Position numbers and translations under genes: made by a program
Shown here: positions 30,164-39,955 of the stretch, one piece after another
Layout of the letters: each line of letters begins with the position of its first letter
Numbering within the stretch: position 1 is the stretch's first letter
Assembly: GCF_048544455.1 (NCBI RefSeq)
Contig: NC_133536.1
Span: 27,964,152-28,028,151 of the forward strand
Direction: 5' to 3'
DNA: 64,000 bases
Source of the DNA: Silene latifolia
Taxonomy: Eukaryota; Streptophyta; Magnoliopsida; Caryophyllales; Caryophyllaceae
The notes under the pieces: generated by a model
The model's input: the letters and a program-made list of their open reading frames with translations, nothing else
What the model was told of the DNA's origin: nothing
The model's database searches: none

Positions 30164-31535
30164 TCCTCGGCTTGGGGGGCCTTTCCCACTTCTGACCCTC
30201 GTTTTTGCTCAGGGCGAAGACCTCGGCGGCCGATACGACCAGGGGGGTGTGATCATTGTATCGCTTTTGGTAGTACGGTCCCGAACTCCCCCCGGCGCCC
30301 GCCGAGTTCTGTTTCCTGGCAGACTTGTCAAATCGTGACCTATTATTGTCACGGCGTCTTTCATCCGGGTTGTCCTCCCGGTGGCTCTTCTTCTCTGAGT
30401 GCCCAGCCTCGTTGTGGCCTACCCAGGTCTTGTGATAGTCTTCCACCTTGATGGCTTGGTCGGCCATCTTCCTAGCGGCGTCTAAGCCCAGGCCTCCGTA
30501 CTTGATGAGCTCGTTTTTTAAGTCTCCCCTTGGGAGGCCTTTCATCAGCGCGAAGGCCGCCAGCTCGGGATTAATCTCTCGAATCTGCTGAACCTTGGCG
30601 TCGAACCTCTTCACATAGCTTCGTAGAGACTCGCCCCCCTCCTGTCTGATGGTTAGGAGATCCGATGTCTCCACGGCCCTCCTCTTATTGCAAGAGTACT
30701 GGGCTAAAAAGGCGTCCCTTAGGTCGGCGTAACAGTATACCGAGCCGTCGGGGAGCCCCTTGTACCAACTCTGAGCCATCCCATGCAAGGTCGTTGGGAA
30801 GACTCGGCACCAGACCTCATCGGGTTGTTCCCACACCGACATGTACGACTCAAAAGCTTCGGCGTGGTCGGTGGGGTCGATATCCCCTTTGTATGTGAAC
30901 GCCGGCAACTTTAGCTTGGTTGGCACGATGGTTTCAAGGACATAGGCACTGAGGGGCTGTCTGACCACGTGTCGAATGACACGCGGCGATCGGCTCCTCG
31001 CAGCCCTAGTCCGACTACTCTCCCCGTGGCGGGAAGGGCTCCTTCTCCGACTCGGGCTTCTTCTCCGGCTCTGCTGAGTCGGACTCCTCTGGCTCCTTTG
31101 GGGTAGGCCTCGTTGGTGCCGCGGCGACGCTGCCCTCCCATGAGTGCGGGAAGGACTTAGGTCTACCACGACCACTCTGGGCTCCCCCGGCGTCTTGGCA
31201 GGGTCAGCTTCCTCTAGTGCTCCGTTCAAGTTTCTCGGAGTCACATTTTGGGCCCTGGTTTCCTGGACGGGTTCCGCCGCTCTTGTCGGTGTGACAGTGT
31301 GAGTCGGCGTACTACCAATTAGGTCCAGGAGTAGCTTCAGTTTAGCTGCATCAACCACATGTCCCATGATGGTGACTTGGTCGGTGGGCAGCGGCGTATC
31401 TGGTATTATTGGCATCCCGTACTCCGGTTGAATCACTCGGCCGGTGGGGGGTTGCACAACTCCAGAATTGTGGACGGTATCATCTTGGCAGAATTCGGTT
31501 TCGTCGGTCACGAATACTTCTTGTTGTTTCGACAT
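30138..31535 (-). CDS. Gypsy-1 gag (frameshifted at C-end)
   Basis: I place the start at ATG 31535 (MSKQQEVFV). The apparent upstream start at 31619 lies in the Gypsy-2 LTR and is an artefact of that insertion. The protein has an Arg/Ser-rich stretch (about residues 130-200: SPTQQSRRRSPSRRRSPSRH). A retrotransposon gag domain follows (about 230-380: YKGDIDPTDHAEAFESYM, FPTTLHGMAQSWYKGLP, LLTIRQEGGESLRSYVKRF). It then has a charged linker and a stop at 30138, where a one-base loss shifts it out of the knuckle-protease frame. Gag forms the particle in which reverse transcription occurs. Confidence 0.88.
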   Translation of the reverse strand: MSKQQEVFVTDETEFCQDDTVHNSGVVQPPTGRVIQPEYGMPIIPDTPLPTDQVTIMGHVVDAAKLKLLLDLIGSTPTHTVTPTRAAEPVQETRAQNVTPRNLNGALEEADPAKTPGEPRVVVVDLSPSRTHGRAASPRHQRGLPQRSQRSPTQQSRRRSPSRRRSPSRHGESSRTRAARSRSPRVIRHVVRQPLSAYVLETIVPTKLKLPAFTYKGDIDPTDHAEAFESYMSVWEQPDEVWCRVFPTTLHGMAQSWYKGLPDGSVYCYADLRDAFLAQYSCNKRRAVETSDLLTIRQEGGESLRSYVKRFDAKVQQIREINPELAAFALMKGLPRGDLKNELIKYGGLGLDAARKMADQAIKVEDYHKTWVGHNEAGHSEKKSHREDNPDERRRDNNRSRFDKSARKQNSAGAGGSSGPYYQKRYNDHTPLVVSAAEVFALSKNEGQKWERPPKPRSDGDTSRS

Positions 31536-31607
31536 CTTCTTAGCTTTTTGGGTGGGTTTTTGTGTGTTTCTTTCTTTTTTTTGTTTGGGAATGAATGTGA
31601 CTAGCTT

Positions 31608-33686
31608 TGATGGTCTCAAGTTAAACCTCGCAAGTGCACGATTTTATCGTTGTACACTTAAAAGGGTCGATCCCACAAGGAGTAGGTGGAGTACTAATCG
31701 TTCTAATTCACCGGTTTAGCTAAGTCGATAAATAACAAAGTGGGTAGTAACAAACTAGCGCTAAACTATCAAATTTAAAGACAAACAACAAGATAAGGTA
31801 AGAACAAGCTAAAGATAGAGGATAAATCAAATAAAGAGAAGGACTAGAACTCGGTCCGACCATGAACATGAGTAATTCCACATACTAATCGTCTCGGCTA
31901 ATCAAAAGGGGTAGAAAGGTAAGGGGGAGATGGCTCTAATTCGCCTAGAACCTCCCTTCCGGTCTCGCACTAGGACACTAGCTACTCCGACTAACCCCCC
32001 TCCCGGGTTCGAAAGTCGGTATCCCTAACTCAAAACCCGACAACCCCAAGAACATGCATTTTCCCAAGGAGGTCAAGTGAATGGTCAAGGTCATTAAGCC
32101 CTCATCAAATTCCGGGTCATCCCACTCCCCCTTCCGGAGGTCGATTTCAAACACTAGCCTAGAGGCACCCTCCCTCGGTTCTCCCTTCCGGTCTCAACCT
32201 TAGTTGGTGACAAGAGTCGGTCCCAAAATACTCGACTAACAACCTAACCAACTTCCGTTGGTGGACAAGGGTCAAAAGCCGACACTACCCGGAAACCAAA
32301 CCTTAAGCATGAAAATTCCCCAAGACTACCCTAACCAATTTTCCCCACAAATTAGCCTTAGTGACAATTAATTAGTGAAATTACCCATATCGGGTCAAAC
32401 CGAGTCCTAGAAGGAGACTACTCACTAATCATGGTTCTAATTGCAAAATAAACAATAAAGATGGAAACTTTGGTCACAAACATGGTGAGGGGATGAATCT
32501 TACTACTAAGCATGCAACAAATCAACAATAACTAAGAGAAGAAGAGATTAATTCCAATAACAAGGTTAACTATTCTAAAAGGCACAATCTTTAATCAAAT
32601 CAACCCAAAGATTAAGTCTTTGGGGACAACTACCCAAGGATGAACAAAAGAAAGAGAATCAAAGGAAAGATGAACAATAAAAAGATGAACAATGATGAAA
32701 ATAAGAACAACAAACAAACAACAACAACAATTTTAACATAAACAATCAAACAAACAAGAAGGAAGAACAAAATGTAAACAAATGGAAATAGGGAAAGAAT
32801 TAATACCAACAAAATAGTGAAAGAGGAATTTGGATAGAAATAATAAAGAAGGAAATCCTTCAATCTTCTTACAAACCCAAATTCAATCACTAATTGATTG
32901 AAGAACTTCTCTAATTAAGGAAAGATTAACAAAGAGATTAACAAAGTTTTAAGCTTGAAAGGGTAAATATTCTGGATCTAGGGTTGTGTGTCAAAAAGGG
33001 TTTAAGAGGGGGTATTTATAGGCTTTTACAAGATTAGGAAGAAAAGAGGAAGAAAGGAAGGAAAAGCCCAAAATCTCGCTGCTGCTGCGTTTTGCCGGTG
33101 GACCGGCTGCCGGTGGACCGGCTGCCGGTGGTCCAACCGGCAAAACCGTGCAATGAATTAAAATATCTGGCATCCGTGTTTTGCCGGTGGGCCGGCTGCC
33201 GCCCGCCGGCAAAAACACACTCTTCGTGACTTCTTCTTCTTCTCTATGGTGCGTAATGCCGGTTGACCGCTTGCTCTCCGGCAGCGAGGTCAAGCTTGTT
33301 TTTCACCAATTTCTTCAATTAATTCCCATTGCTGTGCTTTACCGGTGGGCCGGTTGCCGGCCTGCCGACAAAGCACTTTCTTCAGCTTTTCTTCAAATTC
33401 CTGAGTAATTCCTGGGGATGTGTTTCGCCGGTGGCTAGGCCGGCTGCCGGTCTGCCGGCAAAACACACTCCTCTTCATTTCTTCACCTCTTCTTCATGTA
33501 AAGGCAATGGGGTGCCTTTCTTGCCCCAATTCCTCCATACTTGGGCCGTTTCCTGCAAAAGGATGCACAAAGTGACAAGTACGGGCATTGGGCACAAAAC
33601 GCAAGGAAAAACACCCGAAACCGACTCGATATGAGTCGGTATGCATAAAAGAAGGAGGGAATTAGAAGTAAATTAATCGTATATCA
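31608..33686 (-). repeat. Gypsy-2 3' LTR
   Basis: 2079 bp with TGATGG...TATATCA ends on the plus strand. TATAAATA lies on the minus strand at 33013-33020, about 670 bp into the LTR. A GC-hairpin array occupies 33080-33475. The two LTRs differ by a handful of single-base changes outside the array, so the insertion is fairly recent. Small frames here (for example 32630-32890) recur in the other LTR and have no known domain. Confidence 0.95.
33080..33475. repeat. GC-palindrome array in Gypsy-2 3' LTR
   Basis: Five variant copies of TTTTGCCGGTGGGCCGGCTG ... GCCGGCAAAACACAC at about 33091, 33179, 33257, 33339 and 33424. Each copy is an inverted repeat able to form a GC hairpin. Spacers of roughly 50 bp are unrelated TTCTTC-rich text. 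The same motif recurs at 38555-39090. Confidence 0.85.
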
Positions 33687-36667
33687 AACCTCCCCACACT
33701 TAAGCCTTACTCGTCCCCGAGTAAGTCCCTAAACCAAATGTACCAAGCATTATTATGATAGATATGGAGAGTGGATGCACAATATAAGCACCACTCAACT
33801 AAACTACTACTTAAGCCGATCGAGTATTAGCGCACTCAACGCCCCTTCAACTCACAATTTGACACCCATGAGGGGAGAGTGCCCTATTGCAAGGCAAGTT
33901 GGGTCTTGCTACAAAACTTTCGACACATTCATCATGAAAGCACGTAATCAACAAGTAGAATGCATCTAACAAAATGATCCACTTTCCTCATCTAAGTGGC
34001 CGAATTTTTCAAATAACTAAACACGGTCTTGGTCGGGAGTACCGTCTCAGAAGTGCCAATTGAGGTGCCAACCCCCTAAATGTGACAAAAGCAACCCTTG
34101 TGTGACCAATGCTCAAGAAACAAATTCAAGAGCGGGGAAAGGGAAGAAAGGGCAAGTCCGCCGAGAATTACAAAACCGACGCAAGATTCAACCAAAGGAC
34201 CCATGACTAGGGAGACCAAGGCAACGACATCCTCACAGTTTTCACTCGTCACTCAATGAAAGAACAGGGTGATTTTTGTGACAAAAAGTAACCAAAATCA
34301 CTCAACTAACTCGACTAGCGAAAACGCGCCCGCAATCTAATGTGTAACACCGTCCTATGTCCGATGAAATGCAAACAAAGGGAAAATGCACAAAACATGA
34401 AGCAAGGGTTACAACGGGGCTAAGGAGAAGGTCGAAACGGGATTGGTGCAAGCACCGTTTGGACATGTGGGGCTCAAATCAAGAATCGTCGACACATCAC
34501 ATCCCATTTCTTATTGCAACACATGAGACACGTCTATGCCCTAACATAGCAATGATGAGCAAAACTATGCAAAAATTGCATAAACCCAACTCAAGTAGGA
34601 AAAATTTGATAAAACTCCTTTTATTTCAACAAAAGGTAACGTCTACACCGTAACAACGGCTCGATTTCCCAAGCCATGCAAAAAATGTGTAAACCCGACT
34701 CATCATTGGAAAAACATCAATTTGCCCCTTTTATTTAGAAACGGCTTTTTCTACCCCAATTAAATGATGAGGAGGGGTGTTGCTATGCCTTTTTCTTTTT
34801 CTTGACAACAAAACAAATATATACAACACACAACTCATTTTTTGGTTTTTCATGACTTTTTTTACTTTTCTATTTCGTTTTTCATTTCTTTTTCAAAACC
34901 TCTTATTTATATATAATGCCAAATTCACATCGAAATCCGACCCAAGTGGACGTGCAAGCCATCCACCATCACGACCCAAATCACCTCCTACAACACAACT
35001 ACAAAAACCGACCAATTCTTGATTAAGGAAGGGTGGTTATGGGAATGTAGCTATTTTAAGTGGGTTTGCCAAATGAAAAGGCTAAGCTCAAAGGGGTGAA
35101 TCAAAAAGGGAAACGAAGTAGGGGAGAAAACAAGGCTATTTGGCTATTGTGAGGTTCATAAAAACTGATTTTTACTTCATATCATGTGCACAAAAATGTA
35201 ATGCAATTTCATGGTCTAAGGACGATGCGACACACTTATGCGTAATGATGTGACACGCCTCGCGAGGAGACCTACTCTCGAACCTAGATGAGGGCGGGGT
35301 ATGAATGTACCCACCCTAGGAGGCTCTACCCTTACCTTTGAGTAGCTAAGTCGAGCCAAAGGTCTAGCCTACGGCCCTAGGTCTCACAAGATCGGTCTAG
35401 ACTCATTGGTGAAGCCCTCCTTCCTCGGCTAACTAAGAGGCCACGAGTGCGAGTCACGAGGAGGGGAAAGGCACAATTGGGCACATAAGCTCATCATGGG
35501 GGTACTTGGTTCCCTTCCTTGACCATGTTCTTTCTCAAAAATTTATTTACAAACTCAATGCAAAAAGAAAGAAATGCAACAAGTATTTACATGTGAACAA
35601 ATGCATGCGGGAATTTAAACAAACATGAAATGAAACGTGCAACAAATTGGCTAAACCTAGCAGCACATCAACACCAAAATTCCAAACGGTCTCCCAAGGA
35701 GACACCCAAAGCAACAAAATTCCCATTCTCCTTCAAAATATCCAAGATACCAAAAAGAAAGAATAGTAAAAGGAGTAAGCGATAGGAAGGATTATACCAA
35801 GCGGTCTTCTAGCTCCTTTTTGCCTCAAGTGGTCAATGCACCATGCCAAAGGTTAGACAAAACATATATATACAATGCAATTTTTTCGAATTTTTCAGAA
35901 ATTTTTCAATTTTTAGGCATTTTCTTGAATTTTCTCAAATTTACAAGCATAATATGATATGAACAAATATAAACAATATTCACAAAGTGGATATTTCCCT
36001 CCCCACACTTGAAATGTACATTGTCCTCAATGGACAAAAGCATAGGGAGTGAATAAGAAAAAGGAAGGAACATATTTTTGTATTTTTAATTTTTGAAAAG
36101 AAAATAACATGTTTTTGGTTATTTTTGTTTTTGAAAAATTAAAAAGACATATTTTTGTTGATTTTTGATATAAGAACTCCCTCCCCACACTTATTTATTT
36201 ACATTACTTCCAAATGGAAATAAATGTGTGGAGGGAATTCAAATTAAAAGCATGTTTTTGTTTTTTTTTAGGCCCTCCCCACACTTATTTATAGACATGG
36301 GAGGGCAATTGAGTGAAAGAAAATAACATGTTTTTGGTGATTTTTGGTCATTTTTCAATTTTTAGTTGGTTTTTATTTTGAAAATGCAACGCATGCTCTA
36401 TTCTATATGCAAAATTTAAATGACAATGCAAGTTATGCTAAGTGAATGCAATTACTACATGTGACAATATATTACAAAATTGAAATCTAATGCAATCCTA
36501 TATGATGCAACTAAATGAATTATCAACTAAATGCATGCGAAAAATTTAAACATGAATGAGAAATTTGAATAAAAGGGAGAGATCGTACTTGTCATTTGGA
36601 TTGATTGTGAGGAGCATACCAAAGGCTTTGGATTGAAAAGGGAGGATAAAAACCATCAACTCGGGGA
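33687..36667 (-). other. Gypsy-2 3' untranslated region with repeated polypurine tracts
   Basis: No domain-bearing frame. The minus-strand tract AAGTGTGGGGAGG abuts the 3' LTR (33689-33702) and is the expected polypurine primer. Three more near-identical tracts lie at about 36000, 36181 and 36273. The 36178-36237 stretch also forms an imperfect hairpin (CCCTCC...ACACTTATTTATTT with AAATAAATGTGTGGAGGG). The region is AT-rich with many AACATGTTTTTGG repeats (36100-36350). Confidence 0.65.
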
Positions 36668-38398
36668 CTAAGACCCCATCTCATCATCATCATCTTCATC
36701 ATTGTTATCTCCGGTATTGAAGTCGGAGCTTTGAACTAAATCCTCTTGGTTGAAGGTGAAGTTACCTCCACTACCGCCGGTACCCATGAGACCTCCCGTG
36801 AAGTCTCCACTCATATTCATCACACCGCCATCACCTCCCGTAAAACCACCACCCGATCCCGACGCACCCGCATCACTAGCAAAATAGGGCCGAACTCCCC
36901 CTAGCCATTGGGCATCATGCCCCTCCGGTCTAGACTCGGGCATAGGTGGGAAAACGGGGCGCGCAAAGTAGTCCGGTTGGAGGTTTAAACCTCCGCGGGC
37001 CATACTCCCATCCTCTCTCGAGTAGTTCCCATCGGGCCAGGTGAAGTAAGAGGGGTGAGGGTCCGCATAGCCCACGTACTCTCGCCGACAAAAATCATCG
37101 TAGATGGGATAAGTACCGGTAGCTTGATCATAGTATATCCGGTCCAACTTCCTCCCCAAAACGTCCCTCTCACTAGCGGCTTTCGCCGTGGCAATGTCCA
37201 TCCTCTCCATCCACTCGGTGAGAGATGGTGGTAAGGGAGGATAAGTAGGTGTGCCCGAGGAGGACCCCTCACCTTGTTGAAATTGCCACGGAGGAGGTTG
37301 ATGAGTTTGTGGCATTTGATATTGGAGGGTGGAAGGAGTGTCCACTCGACGGTCTCGTGAATAAACACGAGTAGGATTAGGGGGAGGTTGGTCGGTGGGT
37401 GGGTCTTGTTCAATATCAAGGAGATAGAACTCGTTGTCCTTCTCAATTTTGATTGCGGTAACATTTGGAAGCCGGATGGAGTTCTTGTGATTGATTCGCC
37501 AATATTCAAGGCCGTCATTGGGGTTCTCTTTGAGCCACTCAAGTTTTGTGGTCAAGTAATGCTTTGACAAGTAAGTGTCCCCGACTATCCAATTCATCGT
37601 GGAAAGGTTAACCGGACGGTCCATATTGCGGGCAATTCGGGTGATCATGCCACCCACATGTATCGGGGTTCTATGCCCCGGAGAACTTGCAATCTTGGAT
37701 AGGTTGAGGGCTAGGTAGTGAGCCACATTAATTCGGAAGGGGGTGGGTTTCGTGAACAAGTAGGACCCCAAAATTTCAAGCTCGTGGGTCCTAAACACCC
37801 ATGGCTCATCAACCGCAAGAACGGTGCATCCCATACATCTATGCCACACCCGAATGACGGGATTATGGCAACTTATCGCGGGCCTTTTCACCCCGGGTTG
37901 ATCATCAATGCCCGAAATCGCCTTCCAAACACGGGAATAGTGAAAATCAGCGGGCGGGGTATGCGACGGCGCATTTTCCAGCCCAAAAATTTGAGCCAAC
38001 CGACCCAAAGTGATGTTGTGCTCCCGGTTCATGAGTCTAAAGTTAAGGGTAGCCACCATCCCGGTTTGCCGGTGTTTGGTAATCTTAAGACTACTCAAAA
38101 ATTCCCATGTGATCCGAGGGTAAGTATACTCATGCATGGCAAATATGCCCCTCATACCACACCCCGCAAAAAGAGTTTCCGTCTCCCTAGCAATCCCAAG
38201 GGTAGACAGAGACGGATGATGAAGAAACTTAGTAGGGGTGAGGGGGCGATTTTTAAAGAGAATAAACTTACCCTTTTGAGTTGGTGTGGCAAACTCGACT
38301 GTAGGAAAGTCCGGATCGGGGTAAGTATCGGTCGCCGCTTGAGCAATCAATGCCGCTTGGTCCCTTGCTATGTCGGCTCTTGTTCTTCTTCCGGCCAT
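36668..38398 (-). CDS. Athila-type third ORF (env-position protein)
   Basis: A 576-codon minus-strand frame from ATG 38398, downstream of integrase, where Athila elements carry an additional ORF. The N-terminal 330 residues resemble the Arabidopsis Athila ORF-1 family (PF03078-like): FLHHPSLSTLGIARETETLF, TYPRITWEFLSSL, HNITLGRLAQIFGL, MITRIARNMDRPVN. A Pro/Gln-rich linker follows (about 335-400). The tail (about 490-576) is Gly-rich and ends acidic (NNDEDDDDEMGS). I see no signal peptide or membrane segment, so calling it an envelope protein is not supported. The frame is uninterrupted. A 242-codon plus-strand frame opposite it is a shadow. Confidence 0.8.
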   Translation of the reverse strand: MAGRRTRADIARDQAALIAQAATDTYPDPDFPTVEFATPTQKGKFILFKNRPLTPTKFLHHPSLSTLGIARETETLFAGCGMRGIFAMHEYTYPRITWEFLSSLKITKHRQTGMVATLNFRLMNREHNITLGRLAQIFGLENAPSHTPPADFHYSRVWKAISGIDDQPGVKRPAISCHNPVIRVWHRCMGCTVLAVDEPWVFRTHELEILGSYLFTKPTPFRINVAHYLALNLSKIASSPGHRTPIHVGGMITRIARNMDRPVNLSTMNWIVGDTYLSKHYLTTKLEWLKENPNDGLEYWRINHKNSIRLPNVTAIKIEKDNEFYLLDIEQDPPTDQPPPNPTRVYSRDRRVDTPSTLQYQMPQTHQPPPWQFQQGEGSSSGTPTYPPLPPSLTEWMERMDIATAKAASERDVLGRKLDRIYYDQATGTYPIYDDFCRREYVGYADPHPSYFTWPDGNYSREDGSMARGGLNLQPDYFARPVFPPMPESRPEGHDAQWLGGVRPYFASDAGASGSGGGFTGGDGGVMNMSGDFTGGLMGTGGSGGNFTFNQEDLVQSSDFNTGDNNDEDDDDEMGS

Positions 38399-38554
38399 TT
38401 TGATGATTTGGAGGAGATTGGTGAAGGTAGGAGGAAGTTTGATTGAGTTTTAATGGAGTTAGGGTTAGAAAGGGGGAAAAATTAGGAGGAAAGATGAAGG
38501 AGAAATGATGATATGAATAGGGAAAGAGGGGATTATCGGGTTTATTATGTGGTC

Positions 38555-39090
38555 TGCGTGTGCGTTTTGCCGGTTGGCGAACCGGCAGCCGGTCTGCCGG
38601 TAAAACGCACTCCCTCTTTTTCTAATTTTTTGATTTTCTCCTTCAGAAAATAGGCCTCGCTGCCGGTTCACCGGCAAAACACTCTCCTCAATTAATTTTC
38701 CCATGTACCAGGTGTGTTCTGCCGGTGAGCCGGCTGCCGGCCTGCCGGCAAAACACACTCCTCTTTCAAATTTCAACTTCCCAGCTTCAATAGTATGAGT
38801 GTTTTACCGGTGAGCCGGTTGCCGGCCTACCGGCAAAACACTCCTCTTCACCAATCTTCAATAATTTCCAAGTCTGCAGGTGTGTTATGCCGGTGAGCCG
38901 GCTGCCGGCCTACCGGCAAAACACACTCCCAATCATCCATTCTTCTTCTTTTTCATCTTGACAGGTGTGCTATGCCGGTGAGCCGGCTGCCGGCCTACCG
39001 GCAAAACACACCCTTACTTCAATTTGTCAAAATTTTGTTTGGCCTCGCTGCCGGTGGACCAACCGGCTGCCGGTGGACCGGCAAAACACA
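38555..39090. repeat. GC-palindrome minisatellite between integrase and third ORF
   Basis: About seven units of (T)GTGTTNTGCCGGTGAGCCGGCTGCCGGCCTRCCGGCAAAACACAC at about 38560, 38655, 38710, 38797, 38880, 38966 and 39047, period about 80-95 bp. Each unit is an inverted repeat with a GCCGG core and CAAAAC arms. Units are closely related while spacers are not, unlike a simple tandem duplication. The same unit is present in both LTRs of this element. Confidence 0.88.
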
Positions 39091-39405
39091 ACATACAGCT
39101 AATTTTTGTTGTGTTCTTCCAATTTGCTCAATTTTTCTTCAACTCGGGATTCGAGCTTTTTCATTGACCCCGGGATTCATGTTTTCCACAATTACTCCGA
39201 CGCATGATGTCGGGATTTCGGGTCAACGAAAATAAAACTTGTATTCTTCAAAAGTGACCTCCGTCACCAATCCAAATAGACAAAATACGACTCCAAATCT
39301 CTCACTACTAGTCTAGAATGCAAGTTATATACAAAGATGCGTGGGTTGCCTCCCATGAAGCGCCCTTGTTTTATGTCGTAGGCTCGACGGAGTTATGAAT
39401 AACAA

Positions 39406-39955
39406 TCAATAATTTGGAAGAGAGGTGGTGATGGAGCTCACATCCTTGATTATAGGGGTTCCGGCAACATATTGCTTGAGCCTTTGCCCGTTCACCTTGA
39501 AGGAGTGATCTCCATCGGATATTTCAACCGCGCCATGTGGAAAGACTCGGACCACGGTGAAAGGTCCCGACCACTTAGACTTGAGCTTCCCCGCGAATAG
39601 CTTGAACCGCGAGTTAAAAAGGAGGACCAACTCTCCCACCTCGAATTCTCTTCTCAAAATTTTCTTGTCATGAAATTTCTTAGTCTTCTCTTTGTAAATC
39701 CTTGAGCTCTCATAAGCCTCAAGCCTGAATTCTTCCAACTCATTGAGGTCAAGAAGCCTTTTTTCTCCGGCACTCTTCAAGTCGAAGTTGACAAGTCGGA
39801 TTGCCCAATGTGCCTTGTGCTCCAACTCTACCGGTAAGTGACAACGCTTTCCATACACCAACCGGAACGGTGAAGTTCCTATCGGTGTTTTGAAAGCGGT
39901 CCGGTAAGCCCATAATGCATCGTTGAGCTTGGTTGACCAATCCTTCCTTGACCGG
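39406..39955 (-). CDS. Gypsy-2 integrase C-terminal part (frameshifted)
   Basis: Continuation of integrase after a one-base frame change at about 39950. The 151-codon frame from 39861 reads [20 protein letters not shown], then [23 protein letters not shown] and [20 protein letters not shown] segments, the usual Gypsy integrase C-terminal (GPY/F-like) domain. It ends at 39406. Except for this shift the whole gag-pol would be one frame. Confidence 0.88.

Noticed and set aside
31536..31619. Gypsy-1 gag start at 31619
   Set aside because: The first codons lie in the inserted Gypsy-2 LTR. ATG 31535 is the native start.
32630..32890. 86-codon Phe/Leu-rich frame that looks like a membrane protein and recurs at 49491-49751
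   Set aside because: It is inside both Gypsy-2 LTRs and arises from A-rich non-coding text. Recurrence is due to LTR duplication.
37718..38446. 242-codon plus-strand frame
   Set aside because: It lies opposite the Athila-type third ORF, has no recognisable domain and is a shadow frame.
38555..39090. CRISPR-like pattern of conserved repeats with unrelated spacers
   Set aside because: Units are variable GC palindromes inside a plant retrotransposon, with uneven spacing and no cas genes. The context is eukaryotic.
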